From: Patagioenas fasciata
Lineage: Eukaryota > Chordata > Aves > Columbiformes > Columbidae
Length of the DNA: 64,000 nt
Assembly (NCBI RefSeq): GCF_037038585.1
Contig: NC_092521.1
Coordinates: forward strand, 72,592,898-72,656,897
Direction: 5' to 3'
Part shown: in pieces, positions 11,868 through 26,200 of the stretch
Layout of the letters: the number at the start of each line of letters is the position of its first letter
How positions within the stretch are numbered: position 1 is the first letter of the stretch
The notes under the pieces: model-generated
Databases searched by the model: none
What the model was told of the DNA's origin: nothing
Seen by the model: only the letters and a program-made list of their open reading frames with translations
Translations under genes and position numbers: made by a program

Positions 11868-12647
11868 TGTGATGGGTTGGTCCAAACTGTAAATCAAACT
11901 CCCACTCAGCTGTTCTCGAACATCCCTTCCTCAGTTGGACAGGGGAAGAAGAGGAAGAACAGGAAGGTGGAAAAACTTGCTAATTACCATTGTGGGAAAA
12001 AAAAAAACTTGATTTGAGGTAAATTAATTTATTGACAATCAAAATAAATACATAATTAGTGATCTTGGTACTGGAAAGAAAAGAACAATAAACCAAACAT
12101 TTACACACCTTTCCTTCCCTTTTTTCCATGTTCAACTTCACTCTAAATTCCTGCCCTTCCTATTTGTTATTGCCATAAATTACACTCAGTCCCTTCAGTG
12201 AGGCAATGCACCATACAAGATTGTTATTGGGGGGAAATTATGGTCAATAAATAGTGGTTTCCCTCTGCTGCTCCTTGCTTCTCACTTTTTAGCTCTGCTC
12301 TGCTATGGGCTTCCCATGGGCTGCATTCTTTTCAGGGGTGTACTTATTCTTCCATGGAGCACCTCCTTCTTCTCTGACCTTGGTGTTCCCTTTGTTGTTA
12401 CGTACTCTTTTGTTCCCTCCTCATTTTTGTACCCAGGATTGTCTGATCTTTCTTAAAGACTTTTTTATCCCAGAAGCACCATATATGTGGCTGATGGTTT
12501 CAGCTTTGTCTAGCAGTATATCTATTGCAAAGCTGGTTGGAACTGGCTGTGTTCAGCATAGGGTAGTCCCCAACCTCTTTCCACAGAGGCCACTGCTGTA
12601 GGCCCCAAACTACAAAAACCTTGTCATTTACACCTAGTCTTAGACCA
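11868..12647 (-). mobile_element. Solo LTR of an avian endogenous retrovirus, about 780 bp
   Basis: Read on the minus strand it opens near TGGTCTAAGACTAGGTG and passes through GGTTTTTGTAGTTTGGGG, then CTGTGGAAAGAGGTTGGGG, and ends near CCAACCCATCACA, giving TG...CA. This text resembles common bird ERV LTRs. An AATAAA is present on the minus strand near 12027-12032. The flanks AGGGC (11863-11867) and AGGGA (12648-12652) match at four of five bases and may be a decayed target duplication. There is no coding interior. Confidence 0.6.
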
Positions 12648-12649
12648 AG

Positions 12650-15135
12650 GGAAAGAACGTCTCCTTATGTAATAAGAAGATACTCTTTATGAAAGAGAGG
12701 TTCGGAAAAAAGTATAACCTAGGAGTATACTGTCCTACTTTGCCTTCACTACTAACAGTGATTCCAGTTTTCCCACTTCTCCTTTCCTTCCTCTCTCAGA
12801 ATTAGCCTCTATGTTCAAAAGTAAATTGAGCTTGTTTGTTCTTAGTTTTATTGAATGCTATTTTAAATCTGACCTTTCACAATGCAGAAAGAGTGTTCTA
12901 GTAAATTCTAATCAGCCCTCTTCAAGCTGGCCACGTAAAAGTAGACTATGATTTAAAGCTTTGTTTTGTTTTGCTCTTAATATCAATCCTCTGTAATCTG
13001 GGTGAACAAATCCTATTAGTGTATGACTTTACATGCAGTTCCAACAGACAGTAGGTTCTTTGTACCAATGCAGCAGAGGAAAACACCTGAGTTTGGGCTG
13101 AGCTACCTTCAGTCATTCAATTCTTTAATTTTTTTAAAGTGAGTATGTCTTACAGTTTGTGAATACTTAGAATTCCAGCCTGATACTTCAGTGATAAAAG
13201 TTGAAAGGATGTGGCTAATACAGGAACCATCTATTTTTAGGTAACACTCCCAAAGTGGGACTGAATTCTAAGTCTCTGCATTTTTATTTAGGAAGCTACT
13301 TGCCAAGCTTGAATGCTACATGATTAATAATTGAGCACATCATATTTATACATTCCTTTACAATAAATGCATGAGAAGAAAACAGAAAATGAAGGAGGCA
13401 AGGGAGGAAGAGAATTAGCAGCTTGGGATGCTGAAAGGAAAAAATGTTCTTCTATGGTAGACCTTCAAGCAAGACAGGAGCTGGTAGTGATGATAACTTT
13501 TCTGCCAATCTACCTGTGTTTAATGTTTATTTATTAATTTCTACATTCCTCCATTTTTCTACATGGCCTGTTCTCTCTTGTCCAAGTGACCCAGTGGCAA
13601 GATTGCTATAGTTGCATTAGGATTAAGGCTAGACTGCTTATTTCTGCTAAAATATGTGCTGTGTAGCGAGGATAGAAATCAATTTAAAAGTCGATACAAT
13701 GTATGTTTCTCTTAGATAGGGTACTGTGTAGTTAGCAGTATGGCCCAATTTCTTTGGTTGAGTCAACACTTTTATGTTTTCTTGGCATGTGACAATTATT
13801 TGCTTGTACTTCCAACCAGAACAAAACGGTACTATCAATCAACTTCATTACAACATCTTATGAATTGAAAAATAAAAAGTCTCAGTTACAATGCCTTAAA
13901 CTGCCAATGCTAATGCTCCACTGTGATATACTGAAGTAAACATCACATCTACCTTTCTTCCCACTGAGAACTGCTGGCAGTAAATGTTTTTAATTATTTT
14001 AAGTTCATAACTCATCAAAGTCTTCCTTTTAGAACTTGAAAAGTACTGCAGAAAAGGCTATGAAAAAAGATCTTGTTTTTCACAGTTATCTTCAAAATAT
14101 ATCTCTTAGGGTATAGGAGTTATAGTGTAAAAAACTTGAAAATCTGGAAGCAAGTCTTTATTTTTGAACAAGTTTAAAAGAAAATACTACAGCTTTACAG
14201 TCTTAGCCAGAAAAAATGCTGAAATCTCTGCATTGTTCATTTCTGCAGCATGTAATGGTGTCCACCTAGTTCAGCATTTAGTGCTCAAGAGTTGCTGGCA
14301 TATTCATCCTGCCTCCCCAGTGTTGTGTTCTTCCATTAGCATAGCTTCACCTACACTAGGTACTTGTATGCTGGTTCATTAGCAGATCTTGTGCCAGCTT
14401 ACTAAATGACATTCCTCTTAAATCCCCCAAGATGTTTGGGTTATTTTTCTGCATGACAGTTCTAAAACATTTCTGCAACTCCACCTGTTTGTTACCACCC
14501 CACAGCTAGCAAGTCAGAGCCCTCAAAGCTGTTGTGGTGAAACAAGTGCTTCTCATCCACTTCCACAACATTGTATGGCTTAGTAGCTTAAATTGCTGAA
14601 GCAGAATACAGAATACAATACAGAAATGCATGATAAAATGAAGACAAATAAGATATTTTAGAATTCTGCAATGGGAGTGTTTCAAGTAGAGCCTCCATTG
14701 CAGTAAATGATGTGACGGCAAATATTTCTGAACACTGTCTCAAACATGACTTATGTATAACAAACTCATCTTAAAGAATAACATGTCTTTCTTTTCCTAA
14801 GGAAGTGTTTAGCGTAATTTTATTTGTACAGTGAAAATATCTGAAGGCCCACATACTTCTGTAAAACTGCCTGTGTTTTTTTATGCGCTACATATTTCTG
14901 AGGACTACCAAAAGCCTAGTCTGATGAAGAAGGAAAAGTGGCTAATTAAAAACAAAAATCTCTGCATGTCTGTATTTCCAGGGTAGACATTGATATTACT
15001 GCTGGCAACTACTGATCAGTAGGAAAAGTGTGAAGAAAACACAAATCATCCGTCTGCTTCATTCATCTGTTGAGAAAAAGAGCTGTGTTACCATTAGCAG
15101 ATCTGTCTCTGTAATTCTATGTCTTCTGTGTACCT
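12650..15135. other. Intergenic DNA, nothing identified
   Basis: AT-rich sequence between the minus-strand solo LTR and the 15.1-kb CR1. Short frames only; no repeat family recognised. Confidence 0.65.
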
Positions 15136-15139
15136 CTTC

Positions 15140-15320
15140 ACAGAATCACAAAATCACAGAATGTTAGGGATTGGAAGGGACCTCAAAAGATCATCTAGTC
15201 CAATCCCTGTGCTGGAGCAGGAACACCCAGATGAGGTTACACAGGAAGGCATCCAGGCAGGTTTTGAATGTCTCCAGAGTAGGAGACTCCACAACCCCCC
15301 TGGACAGCCTGTTCCCATTT
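15140..15320 (-). mobile_element. CR1 LINE 3' fragment
   Basis: It begins cagaatcacaaaatcacaga and continues gggattggaagggacctcaa, then agatcatctagtccaatccc. It shares the variant aacacccagatgaggtt with the nested CR1 tail at 7563-7658, so both may belong to one subfamily, distinct from the atcatagaat-tailed copies. It stops abruptly near tggacagcctgttcccattt. Confidence 0.92.
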
Positions 15321-16253
15321 CAGATACCTATATTGTTTAACTTTATAGTTAACCATACTAAATATAATTTAATTTGAAAAATTACAAGCAGCTCTAAGGT
15401 TGTTATTTATTGAAACAAATAAATTATAGAGCATAAATTCCTAAACATCTTCTTAAAGCTCATGATGATAAAACCGTGACTCTTTAATTTCTCCAATAAT
15501 AGTCTGTTTTAGTATTAGTTATACTTGATAATTTGTGTTTCATATTGTTTTGAATGAGGATTTTGGCTCAATGCAGAATTTTTTCTTCTCTATATTTGCT
15601 CATATTTTATTTAAATGTTAACATACCTTTCATAAGTGAAAGCAATAAAGTTGGGCTGTAAACTTCAGGTGAACCAGTATTCTTTATCTTTGGAGGTTTT
15701 TGCTGAGGAGAGAAGTTTTATTGTACTTCCATATTAGTGTCAATGTCAATCACCAACACAGAAAGTGAAGAATTTTGTCCAATATTCTTTATTTTTCAGT
15801 ATTCTATATTTTATTTGTCCTGTGGCTTAGGAGCCTTAGAAAGGGAACAACTTTTATTGTTAGACAAATCCCATCCAGTGATAGGAGCAGCTTATATCTA
15901 GCAGCTCTTTCTGTGATGTGTGATGAGATCTCCAGTACACATCAGACATTCAGCATTTCTAGAATCCAGACAATGACAGATATCCTGAAGGTGTGCACAG
16001 TGCCGATGTGTAAATTCAGTAGGTCCTGTGTTTTGCACAGGATTGTCAGCAGTATTACATACATTATTTCTGCTGTTGAACGTGCATAATTTGTCCTTTC
16101 AGAATTTGTTTCCTTGCTGGGTCCAAGAAGTATACTGGAAAAGTGAAATACAAAGATCAGAATCACTCAAATGGCTTTCTTCTGGCTGCCTCCTTTTCCT
16201 GAGCATTTCACATACCTAATTAGAATGAACTCCAGGCAAGAAAGTTTGGTATG

Positions 16254-16392
16254 TTTTTGTTGTTGTTGTTGTTTTTGTGTTGTTTTTTGTTTGTTTGTTC
16301 TTGTTTGGTTGATTTTGGTTTTTGAGAGTGTGCATGTGTTGTTGTTGTTTTGTTTGATTTTTTGTTTGTTTGTTTTGTTTTGTTTGTTTTTC
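16254..16392. repeat. GTT/GTTT low-complexity tract
   Basis: T/G-rich DNA with GTTGTT and GTTTGTTT runs. The overlapping frames rich in Cys/Phe/Leu (plus) or Asn/Lys/Thr/Gln (minus) derive from it. Confidence 0.9.
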
Positions 16393-19300
16393 CATTAATG
16401 CAAGTTGCTCTTGGCACATATTGGTTATTGTGTCACTTTTTAAGCCTTTTATGTTATCTTGAGAGATAAGAACTATTTTAAAAAATCTACAATTCTTATG
16501 AAAATACATAACCATTGCCTTAATTTTTAAAAGAAAATTATCTAAAAAATGTAATAGGATTTTTCTGCTATAAAGCTAAATGTAGCAGAAAATTTTCCTT
16601 TTCTTAAGTATAGAAAATAATTTCTGTGTAATATATTTTCATCTCCTGAGTGCCCTCATCACTGATAATCAATGATGGTGGAGGAGAGGCAGCTGACAGT
16701 CTCTTTAGAGTTGCCATCATGCAGTTGCAAAAGGTAGACAAAACCCTCCCCTAGTTACAAGACCTTCTTTCAAATCAGTTGAACGAGTCACAGTTTTGGA
16801 AGGAAACCTTTGCATTTTGCCAGAGAAATTGCATTTAATTTCATTGAGTGTTTCACCTTATTTCAGAGCTGAACTATCAACATCATTTTTTTACAGTAGT
16901 AATTTGGTTTGGTAGTCCCTATAAAGATCCTTCATTGTTGGCTGTTGTATGGAAACAGAAAGAATCATGCCTTCTGTTTTCCATCTCTTACACAGGAATC
17001 CAATCAGTAGGTGAAATAACTAGCATCCACATTCCCATGTCTTTTTTTGTCAGTATTTAGCCCCATTGAGGAGATGCCACTTATGGACAAAAGTAATACA
17101 TCTCATGTCTAATTCACCAAATAAAAGGCATTCAGGTGATTTAGTAAATAAGTTGACATTTATTTTTCATAAAGCATGAATTCATCCTTTTCTGCTATGG
17201 TGAATAAGCAACATTTTGAAACTTGAACCAGTGTTAGTTAAAATCCAAAAACTGAAGTGTAGTGCAGGTGATAAAATTTGGAACCTGTTTTTTAAGAAGT
17301 ATAATTGCCAATCATTTGAAGTGTTTGTTAAGTCAACTGATATTCAAAGAAATCCACAACAATTAACAGTGTTCTATCAGAAGAAACAGAAGTCATCATC
17401 TCCTTCCTCCTCAATTTTATATACAAGTATTTCATATATAATATATGTAACTTTGTTTAAAATCTAAACTGCATGTAATTTAAAAGGTCATTGTTATATA
17501 AGTCTTCTAAATAAAGAATGTTTGAAACTTTGCTTCTTCAAATATTTAAATTAAATAGTTTATTTTAACCAGCTAGTTGTCATACTCAGTGTTTCGTTTT
17601 TCAAGTTCATGGTATATAAAAAGAGGAAAGGAATTAATAGTCTATTATGTAAGTTTTGACTTCCTTATGAGCTGTCACTATAAATAGTCTCATGGACACG
17701 TAAGACCTCTTTCTGTGCTACAATGTTGATGTAAAGGAGCACTTTAGTAAGAGAAAATTCCATTTGCTCCCACCTGAAGGCCCTTTGTACTAGCAGTACA
17801 ATATAGCTGGAATTCAAATCTAGAGTGTTTATAGATCTACAGATAAGAATGGGTTACAATAAAACTTTAAAAGAAAATCCTACCTGAAAACTTTTTTTTT
17901 TTAATTAAAGTGCCATATTTTGAAACTTTTGAGATATTACTAGTTTGTGATATTCTTACAAACTTGTTCATGGATTTAATTGTTGCCATTCCTCACAATG
18001 ATTATAACTGTATGGAAAAAATATTCTGAGATGTAAGTATTTATAATTTCAAAATTCAAATCAATCTGTCACTAGTAGTTACAGGGAAAATTACTGTATT
18101 TGTGAAACTTACAGAAGAATCCTCTCTTTAGCTGTAAGATGACAACTAATTGAAAACACACTAGGAGCTGGAAAGTCAAGCCAAAACACAAACCACTTTC
18201 TCTGTTGCTCCTTCCCCATAAACCTACAAACAGAGATATTTTTAGGTGATAAGACATGTAAATATTTATATTGTTTTTAAATGAAAAGATACCTTTTTTC
18301 CCCCAGCTTCTTTCATAACAAAGATGACATTATTGTGTCCCCTGTCACCCTGTAAGAAGTGATTATTAAGAAATACAATATTGTCTCATTTTTCATATTG
18401 AAACACTGGCAAGGGAAAAAAAAAAAAAAAGGAGAATAGAAGAATAACACAAAAAGGATAAAATGAAGTAAGATTGCAATTACACTTGACTCTCAAGTAA
18501 GAACATTTTCTTTGCAAGTAACTTCACCAATACATTGTAATTCATTATTACAGAGAAATTTAACTTTCTTTTTTGCTATTGTCTTCCTGTACTGTTTAAA
18601 TTACCAGGAAAACGATGTATAATCTTTCAACTATGTGAATGTATGTGCAAACTTTATGACTGTGGAATCAAATAAATCAATATTTAGGAAGCTCAGACCA
18701 AAAGATTGAAGCCATTAATGATGACTTACATTAAGCAATTTACTTTGTGCTTAGCATTGTTTAACTAAGCTAATCATGGAACATTAACCTTTAAAAATTA
18801 TATTGCAGAGCATGTTGATCCCATTCTTGGTTCTTAATGCTTTTAGCTCTGTAAACAACATTTGACATTTACCAATAGTAATGTCATAGAAAAATGTTCT
18901 CCCATCATGCAAATAACAAAGGTTTGAATTGTTTTCTCTTCCTTTTTTGAGGAAGGAGTTGAAGATTGGCAGCAGTGAAGACTTTTTATTTTTTTTTAAT
19001 GGTGAATTAAACGATGACATCACTATAGACATCATTAGAAGTTAAATGTTTAACACTGAAAAATATTAGGCAAGCATTCAGACTTTTGCAGTGGCCACAG
19101 TTTCCACATTTCATTTGGATGAAGCAAAAATACTTTAAAAAATGAATTTGAGAAAACCTGTTTCTAGGGTGCATTCTCATCCTAAATCACAGCATCACTG
19201 AATTACACACAGCTGTAAGATCCTCTAAGCAGTCCTATTGTTTTTGCTCTGATGCCTCAGATGTTTGTATCTACTTCTGATCTTTGCTTTCAGGTAGTAC

Positions 19301-22300
19301 TGTAATATAAATATTCAATATTGAGAATGAAAGAGACATAACAGTAATTGTTGTTAGATTCAATGTTTACCATTCAAATTTTCTAGTATCTTTCTTAACA
19401 AGAGTGCTGAGGAACAGTCAATCTTAATTTAGTCTGCCAAACTTTTTAAAATTTATGGTCTGAGCACCACTCCTGCTCCATAAATTTCTTTGAATAATCC
19501 ACAAAATGCAGTTAAGAAAGTTCAAACATGTTATGCGTCAACTTGCGTTCACAAAGTTCCAGGGATAAGAAGAACACTGGTAACAGTTGAAAAGGAACAG
19601 GCTCAATAGCAGTAGTAATCCATGATAGTAGTACAAAAGTGCTACAGATCTGCCATTGACATTTGAGTTGGAATATGTTTCTTTTAGCTTCACAAGACAT
19701 AACATTTTGAAGTGTGTGAGCTGTATTTGGATAGCATGTACCTTGAAATACAAAGGTGTTTAATACCCACCCATGTTTACACTTCTATTAAAACAAAAAC
19801 TGTTGAAAAAGTCGGAAGAAAGTCACATATACAATGAGGTCTTGAGGACACCAAGTGAGAAGAACAAGTCATATAAACAACCATCTCAAAACTGAACTAT
19901 TTTTGTAGAAATGTTAAGATTGTTGACTTTTGAGAGATTTTGCCACTGATAGATGTAAGTTGCCCTTTTAGATATGTAACTCAATGGAAGATATAAGGAT
20001 ATAATTAAGCCAGTTTTTCTCTATTAGTGTTAAATCTAAACCAGAATTAGGCCAGGGCAAAAAAAGGCAGTAGTTCCATCCCTGTATCACGTACTATTGA
20101 TATTGTTATTCTTAGGAAAAAAGGGGGCTACTGCAGCTTAACTTCAATTTTGAGAATTTGTTGGAGCTTCAGGTAGATTCCTGATATGAAGAACTGCTGT
20201 TAGGACATAGCACAGAATTTAGAAACGTAATATTCATTCTTGTTAGAAGTCATTGTTGCTGCATTCACACAGCTTGGCAGAAACCGTAAAGATGGGGGTC
20301 TACATTTGCAGCCAGAAGAGCTGGACCAGCCCAGCCTCATCTGAAAAATTTGGGCTTATTATCTTGGAGAGGGATGAAGGAGCACCACTACTGTATCCCC
20401 TTAGCACCTCATGCAAGATTTGAAGGCTTTTCAAAAGTCCTACAGATTCATTTTTTCCATTCTTTGCTGATGCCGTTGAAGAACAATCACAGATCATAAT
20501 ACAGCACTTTCCTTAGTAATGTCTTCTGAGTTGTTCTGTCACACTAGTCCGAGTGGTCTAGAATCCTACTTTTAATTTCAACTGGTTCTTTAATCTTACT
20601 TTCTAGTACATGGTGATTTATATCTAAGCAGCTAACAGCACAAAGTGAAACACGGTATCAATTTAACATAGTAATCAGAAGCTAAACTTAACAATGTGAG
20701 GCTAAACTGTTTCTGAAAAATGACGTATGTCACTGCAGGTTGTCTATATGACTATGTGCATACACAGAATATTCATACAAGATATATGTATACAGTAAGC
20801 ATACGAAACACGTGTGATGCTAAGCGTTTGGTTCTGATTTAGATCAATGGAAACTGAGGGTTCTGAACTCCACTTCAGAGATTTTCACAGCATCCAGCCA
20901 TAGGTATCTATTTCACGGGGAAAATGTAGCATTTCTTCCAGAGCTCTGAAAGTTTGGTTCCATAGGTGTGTTCAGAAAACAAGATTTCAAAAAAGCTCCG
21001 GCTTGTTTTTGGTTTGCTTCCTCTTTGATCCACAATATTGGTTTCGATTCAGAACACTTTAACGGGGACTGTTTTTATTTACTTTGTGGGTAGTCCGATA
21101 AACTGTTATTACTATGGAGCAAAACCTTTTCAATACACAATATGCCTAGTGGATCATTAATTTTACGTTGAAATAAAATAACTTTTTCCCTTTTTCTCCT
21201 GAGAGTTATTCCTGATTTGTCTGTATTAGACCAAACTTTTACTCTCTTTATTACTGCTAAACATTTTCTAGAATCAAAGAAAGACTGACTCTTCCCAGTC
21301 AAGTTTACAGTACAGAATACATGGTTAAGGGAAATAAGATATGCACAAATATGTTATGCTCTTCCAAAGCATTAGTGTGTTACACTTTGATTCTATGCTA
21401 CTATTTGTTCTTCCTCCTCCAAAATTAATGAATTAACTTTAGACTTACGGGCATTTTGAAATAAAATGTTAGACCTGTAGGCCTTGGACTGGTGAGATAT
21501 TAAACATACTTTTTAAACTTCCTTCTACGTTACTTACAAAAAGAGGAGAAATGACACAGCTGACCACACTGCAGTTACTTAATGCTGCTGTAAATAGTTC
21601 ATAATAAGCATGTGGTATATGTGATTGTGCTGATAAATGAAAGGGTGTGGATTGTTCATCATCAGTGGAAGGAGTGGAACAAGAAAAAACCTTCCTGATT
21701 GCAGCTGCAAATGATAGCAATTTTTCCTTCTTGCATTAATGAATGTAATTCATGTACTGCATATTACTCCATTCAACAGCAAAATTCTTACATTCTATCC
21801 ACAGGCTTAAAGTATTTTAATTAAGAATATCAATGAGTAATGACAATCCACTTACAGAAAAAGCAGAGAAAGATGCTTCTTTGGTCATGTAGAAGGAGCT
21901 GTGATGTGAATATATTTTATCAGTGTAATAAACTCATTTTCCTAAAACTCTTTACCAAAAGAATATCATTGAGACGTGTTCTGTTTTATTTGTCTGTTTT
22001 CCCCTTCTAACCTTCCTTTACATGCAGTATTTGACTGCAAACCTGCATTTTACACTCTAATGATCAAATAACTTCATTCTCTATAAACATCAGAAATTAA
22101 AAGAGCTTTCAGCATCTGAACTTGAACACAACATACACAAAACTGAAATAATTCATTGTCTAGAGACTATAACAAATTTTAATGTGCATTTACAGAGTAA
22201 ACAGAGGGCTGAAAGGGGTCAAACCAGTGGAAGTGAAGGTATGTATTACAAAATCCACACAGTACTGAATTACAAACTAAAAAATGATGTTTTGTCAAAA

Positions 22301-22484
22301 AAGGAAATAAGATGTCTATTGGTGGCACGACATATAGATAATATTAAAAACTGGCTTGCATGAGGACCAAAGTATGTCTACTCTGAAGTTATATCACACA
22401 GACTGTAAGCAATTTACAGAATTTAAGTTAGTTTTGCATATACAGGAGTTGCAAAATTAGAGAAAACACACTAAAAATAGAACG

Positions 22485-22529
22485 CACACACACACAAAAG
22501 AAAAGGTGTATATATATATATATATATAA
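22485..22529. repeat. (CA)n and (TA)n microsatellites
   Basis: A short ACACAC run is followed by about ten TA units at 22508-22528, a few hundred bases below the VSTM2A stop. Confidence 0.9.
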
Positions 22530-22699
22530 ACCTCCATGTAATCATCAGGGGTTGGCCTAAGTCAGTAACTGCCACCATTGAATAAGAAATAAACAAAAAT
22601 TAAGAGGGAAAAACCCATGGAGGAAAAGAATAATTAAAAGCAAAAAATAAAAATATCCTCATTTGTTTTCCAGAAACGACATCCTCTACTCTGCTTAGC

Positions 22700-23165
22700 T
22701 GCTTTGTAGAATTTCTTTTCTCCTCTCTATTCCTCATGAAAAAAAAAAAAAAAAGGCTTTTTGATAAAGTTTGTGGAGTGTTTTATTTGAATCAATGTTA
22801 AAGCACTATGTTTTGTTTCATTATTTGGCCTCTGTTTGCTTCCAGGCTGGAACGGTTCTTTCAGCGTAGGAAACCGAATGTCATCCATGGTTAATTCTGT
22901 AACACTGATGACTCGCAGGCCAACCCCTGAGAAGTAAAAGATGAGGCTTCTCCTTGCCGAAAGAAAAGGAAACTAGGTCTTGCTGTTACAAAACATTTGA
23001 TTACATCACACCAGTTCTCTTCAAATGAAAGATCAGCGATATGCCAAAGAAAATAAGATATATCAAGAAAACATGTGGTATCCTCTTCTTTATTATATTT
23101 ATTTATTTTATTTATTTAGTATTTTTATTTGTACTTCCTGAAGAAGGTGCTCCTTGTGTAGAGAT
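22700..23165 (-). other. VSTM2A: Probable VSTM2A 3' UTR with clustered polyadenylation signals
   Basis: Immediately below the stop, the plus strand holds several TTTATT hexamers between about 23098 and 23129, which read AATAAA on the gene strand. One more lies near 22774-22780. Between them, 22810-23000 is less AT-rich than its surroundings and unrelated to the repeats, as expected of UTR sequence. The true 3' end is not resolved; the proximal cluster would give a UTR of under 100 nt and the distal one about 400 nt. Confidence 0.5.
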
Positions 23166-23254
23166 TTAGAGTACATTGGGTGCAGAGTGGTGGTTGGAGG
23201 TTAGGGTCAACTTTGCTGTCCGCTCCGTGGATTTTACAGGCGATTTGCTCTTTG
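23166..23254 (-). CDS. VSTM2A: VSTM2A coding exon 5: conserved C-terminal tail
   Basis: This terminal coding exon lies 15.6 kb downstream of exon 4. The acceptor TTTCTCTTCTTAAAG ends at 23255. The first two bases (CA) join the G of exon 4 to make Ala. The tail then reads [18 protein letters not shown], followed by [10 protein letters not shown] and TAA at 23168-23166. It is Lys/Ser/Thr-rich with no cysteine. The phase match with exon 4 and agreement with the known KSKSPVKST isoform tail support it. It is too short (28 codons) to show up as an independent long open frame. Confidence 0.88.
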
Positions 23255-26200
23255 CTTTAAGAAGAGAAAGTGATATTGGAAAAAGTCAGCACTTTTAGAT
23301 TAAAGCAAAGCACCCTTCACAAAGCCACAAATAAGAAGCAGGACAGAAAGTCCATGGCTTGTAGCTATCCTCGCACCTGCGGAAGAAGTTATAAGATATT
23401 CGCTCATCTTGCAGATTTCCAATGCTTCTTATAAGGCTGTTTTAAACACATACATTTATATATTTAATTAGCTCGCCAGGTTGGCTCTGGTGCCCATGAA
23501 TGTCTTGGCATGCACTGCAAATAACAACACATACAAAGTATTTCAGTCCCGGGGAGGTTTTTTTGTTTTGCTTTGCTTTTGTCTCTTGTCTGTCTTTTTA
23601 AACAACATTATCCAGCGAAACCATACACCAAGAGGAACAAACCCAAACATCTTCAACCTCAGAGTGTTCTTTACAAAGTAATGTCCAGCATCACATCATT
23701 GACTGCTAACAAAAAAAATAATCTAGTGGCTAGTTAAAGAATATTTTCTTGTAAAACAGAGGAGATATTGGCACATGTCTGTGCTATTTACATTGGTGAA
23801 ACAATGCTAAAAGATTTGGAGTATTTCTTTTTGAGAATTTTTTTTTTCTTTCTAAAAAGCTATGAAAACGATGATACATGTCATTATTTTTAAAAACATG
23901 ACTTTATATTTTAAGTGTGTTATCAGAATAAAAACATTCACAACTAGACTAATTAAACAGAAAGGTTTTCACACTAAGGACATGAGTATTTAGATGTCTT
24001 ACATACCAAGTCTCAGTGCTTGATAACTCCTTATATAATAAAGGATTACATTCAGAATTTGAAACATTACTTGAGCTGAAAATCATAAATTTAGTTTGGT
24101 TATGCTGTAAATAAAAATTCAAATTATAACAGGTTTATGCATGATTAACAGATTTTATATCTGTGTTGTATACTTGAAAAAGATGAATGTTATTGATGGT
24201 TGCAGGCATCAATTTTATAACAAATACTGGTGTTATAAGCAGTTCGTAATAATGCTGGACTTTCAATAACTGGTTATTTAAAAAAAAATCTAGTTATCGT
24301 GTATAAGCTATTTTTGTAATGAATTTAATATTAAACTGAATGTTGGATTTCATCGCAGCCACAAAAAGCACATTTATCTTCTCATTAAGAGTATATACAA
24401 TGAAAGCAAAAAGAACTCAAGGCAAATGCTCATTTTTTAAAAGTTTTCAGATGTTTATCAGTAAAACGTTTCTCTGTATCTGCTCTGTTTGTAAGTGTAG
24501 CCAGAAGTCTTTGTGTTCCTCTCTTTAGCAATTTTTCCCTTCAAAAGCAGGAATTAAACTAAATCCTGGATCTCTGAACACTGCTTCCTTTTGGAAATAC
24601 ATGATGTGAGATGTTGCATACATAGTATTTGCCATAAAAGACTCTTAGTCTTCTGTCACATACACAAGGGCTTCTAAGTAACAGTGGTATTTCAATTATC
24701 CATGTGTTAACTGCATTTCTAAATGAATATTAACTTTTAAATGGAAATGTGTCTCAAAGAGATTACTAAGATTTTTGAAGAAGTCCAAGGGAACTCTGAG
24801 CTTAGTTCCTGCTGGACATAGACAGGAGTGGGAAGCCTGCTTTTCTCGTGCCCATCTGATAACGCTAGCCTACCTGTACTACACTGCAGTAGTTTGATGG
24901 GCTTCTCAAAACGCTTTTTCTGTATTAGAAAGAAGAAAACACACAGGCAAATTTCCTTCTTTATGTGGGTTGTTCTCATACAGGTAGTATTTACAAGCTT
25001 GTGCCCAAGAGTCAAGTTCAATTTCTGGTTGTGGTTTTATTGCAGCGTAGTTTTGTTCTCTCTTTTCTATAAGGTGTAAAATTTGTAATTTGATAGATTT
25101 TTATAAAGGCTTTTCTTTCCTTAACTAGGTTAGCAGAACTTACTTAGAACCTTTGTTAGTGTTGAATTATTTTCACACATTGTATTCTATTTGAATTTTT
25201 TTTTTTGATTGAACTAGAGAAATACAGTGCTCAAGACAATTCTAAAGAGGTCTTTGGAGATACATTTCCTCTGCACAAAATACGTACAATGCAAATAAGC
25301 ATAAATACTCAGAAGAGTCTCATGAATACTTTTAAAAGAGCACTTCTAACAATTAATGGTATTATAATTTGAGAAGTAGAAAGCTGTAATGTGTGGAAGA
25401 GAAATAGTATGACATAAAATACTTTTGACTTAAAACTATTTCACAGTGAGAAAAGCAGTACCATAATATTTGCAGGCAAAGCATTGTCTGATTTTGGATT
25501 CGTTTTGTTTTTTTTCCATATAAAAAATCTGTAGAGCCCAAATTTAGTGGTCATATATTGCAAACAAATGACAATTTTTTTTATTTCTAATGTTCAGTCT
25601 CTATATAAATCACAACCTCCCTCCAATTCATATCACATGTTTTACATGCATATTTTTCTGTAAACAGCAAGTTGTTTTTTCTTTATCTTGCAAAGGATTT
25701 AGCTTAGTATGCATGCTAAAGTGCTAAAGCATTTTGTTTGTTTGTTTGTTTGTTTGTTTGTTTGTTTGTTTCTGGAGATGTGTAAAAGAGCTGTATTTTT
25801 TTCTCTCATGAACCCGAGTATTTATTTAGATTTTGGGAGGGTGAAAGCTGCAAATATAGAATAATGACACAGCAAAACTGAAAGCAGCTTTTTTAGATTT
25901 TTTTCCTTTTTCTATTCTGACACATTTGCTCATACTCTATTATTTTGCTTTCCATCTCAATGAAGGATAAGCAATCATAAATAGTCAGAAATTTCCATTT
26001 TGACTGCAAATCTAAAAGTTACAGGGTGTTTAAATCAGAGATTTACTTTCATTATTTTTAGACTTAAGTCAGAGGCAAAGTACAGATCAAGATCCAAATA
26101 CAAATGTCTCAAAAATACAGAGTATCCAAATTCAGAGTTTTCATGCAGCTTAATTTTTCATGTACAATTCTGATCAGGACATAAGTAGTATTACTCGAAC

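Larger units (their letters stand above)
15325..22699. other. Downstream intergenic DNA of VSTM2A, largely featureless
   Basis: Apart from the GTT-rich tract at 16254-16392, a short poly-A at about 18415-18431 and the CA/TA microsatellites near 22500, I see no gene or transposon. Part of the right end could belong to a longer VSTM2A 3' UTR. Confidence 0.6.

Noticed and set aside
16171-16515. Frames rich in Cys/Phe/Leu or Asn/Lys/Gln
   Set aside because: They come from the GTT/GTTT low-complexity tract.
19186-19245. Text aatcacagcatcactgaatt followed by aagatcctctaagca, like a decayed CR1 tail
   Set aside because: It is too diverged and short, and no CR1 body follows.
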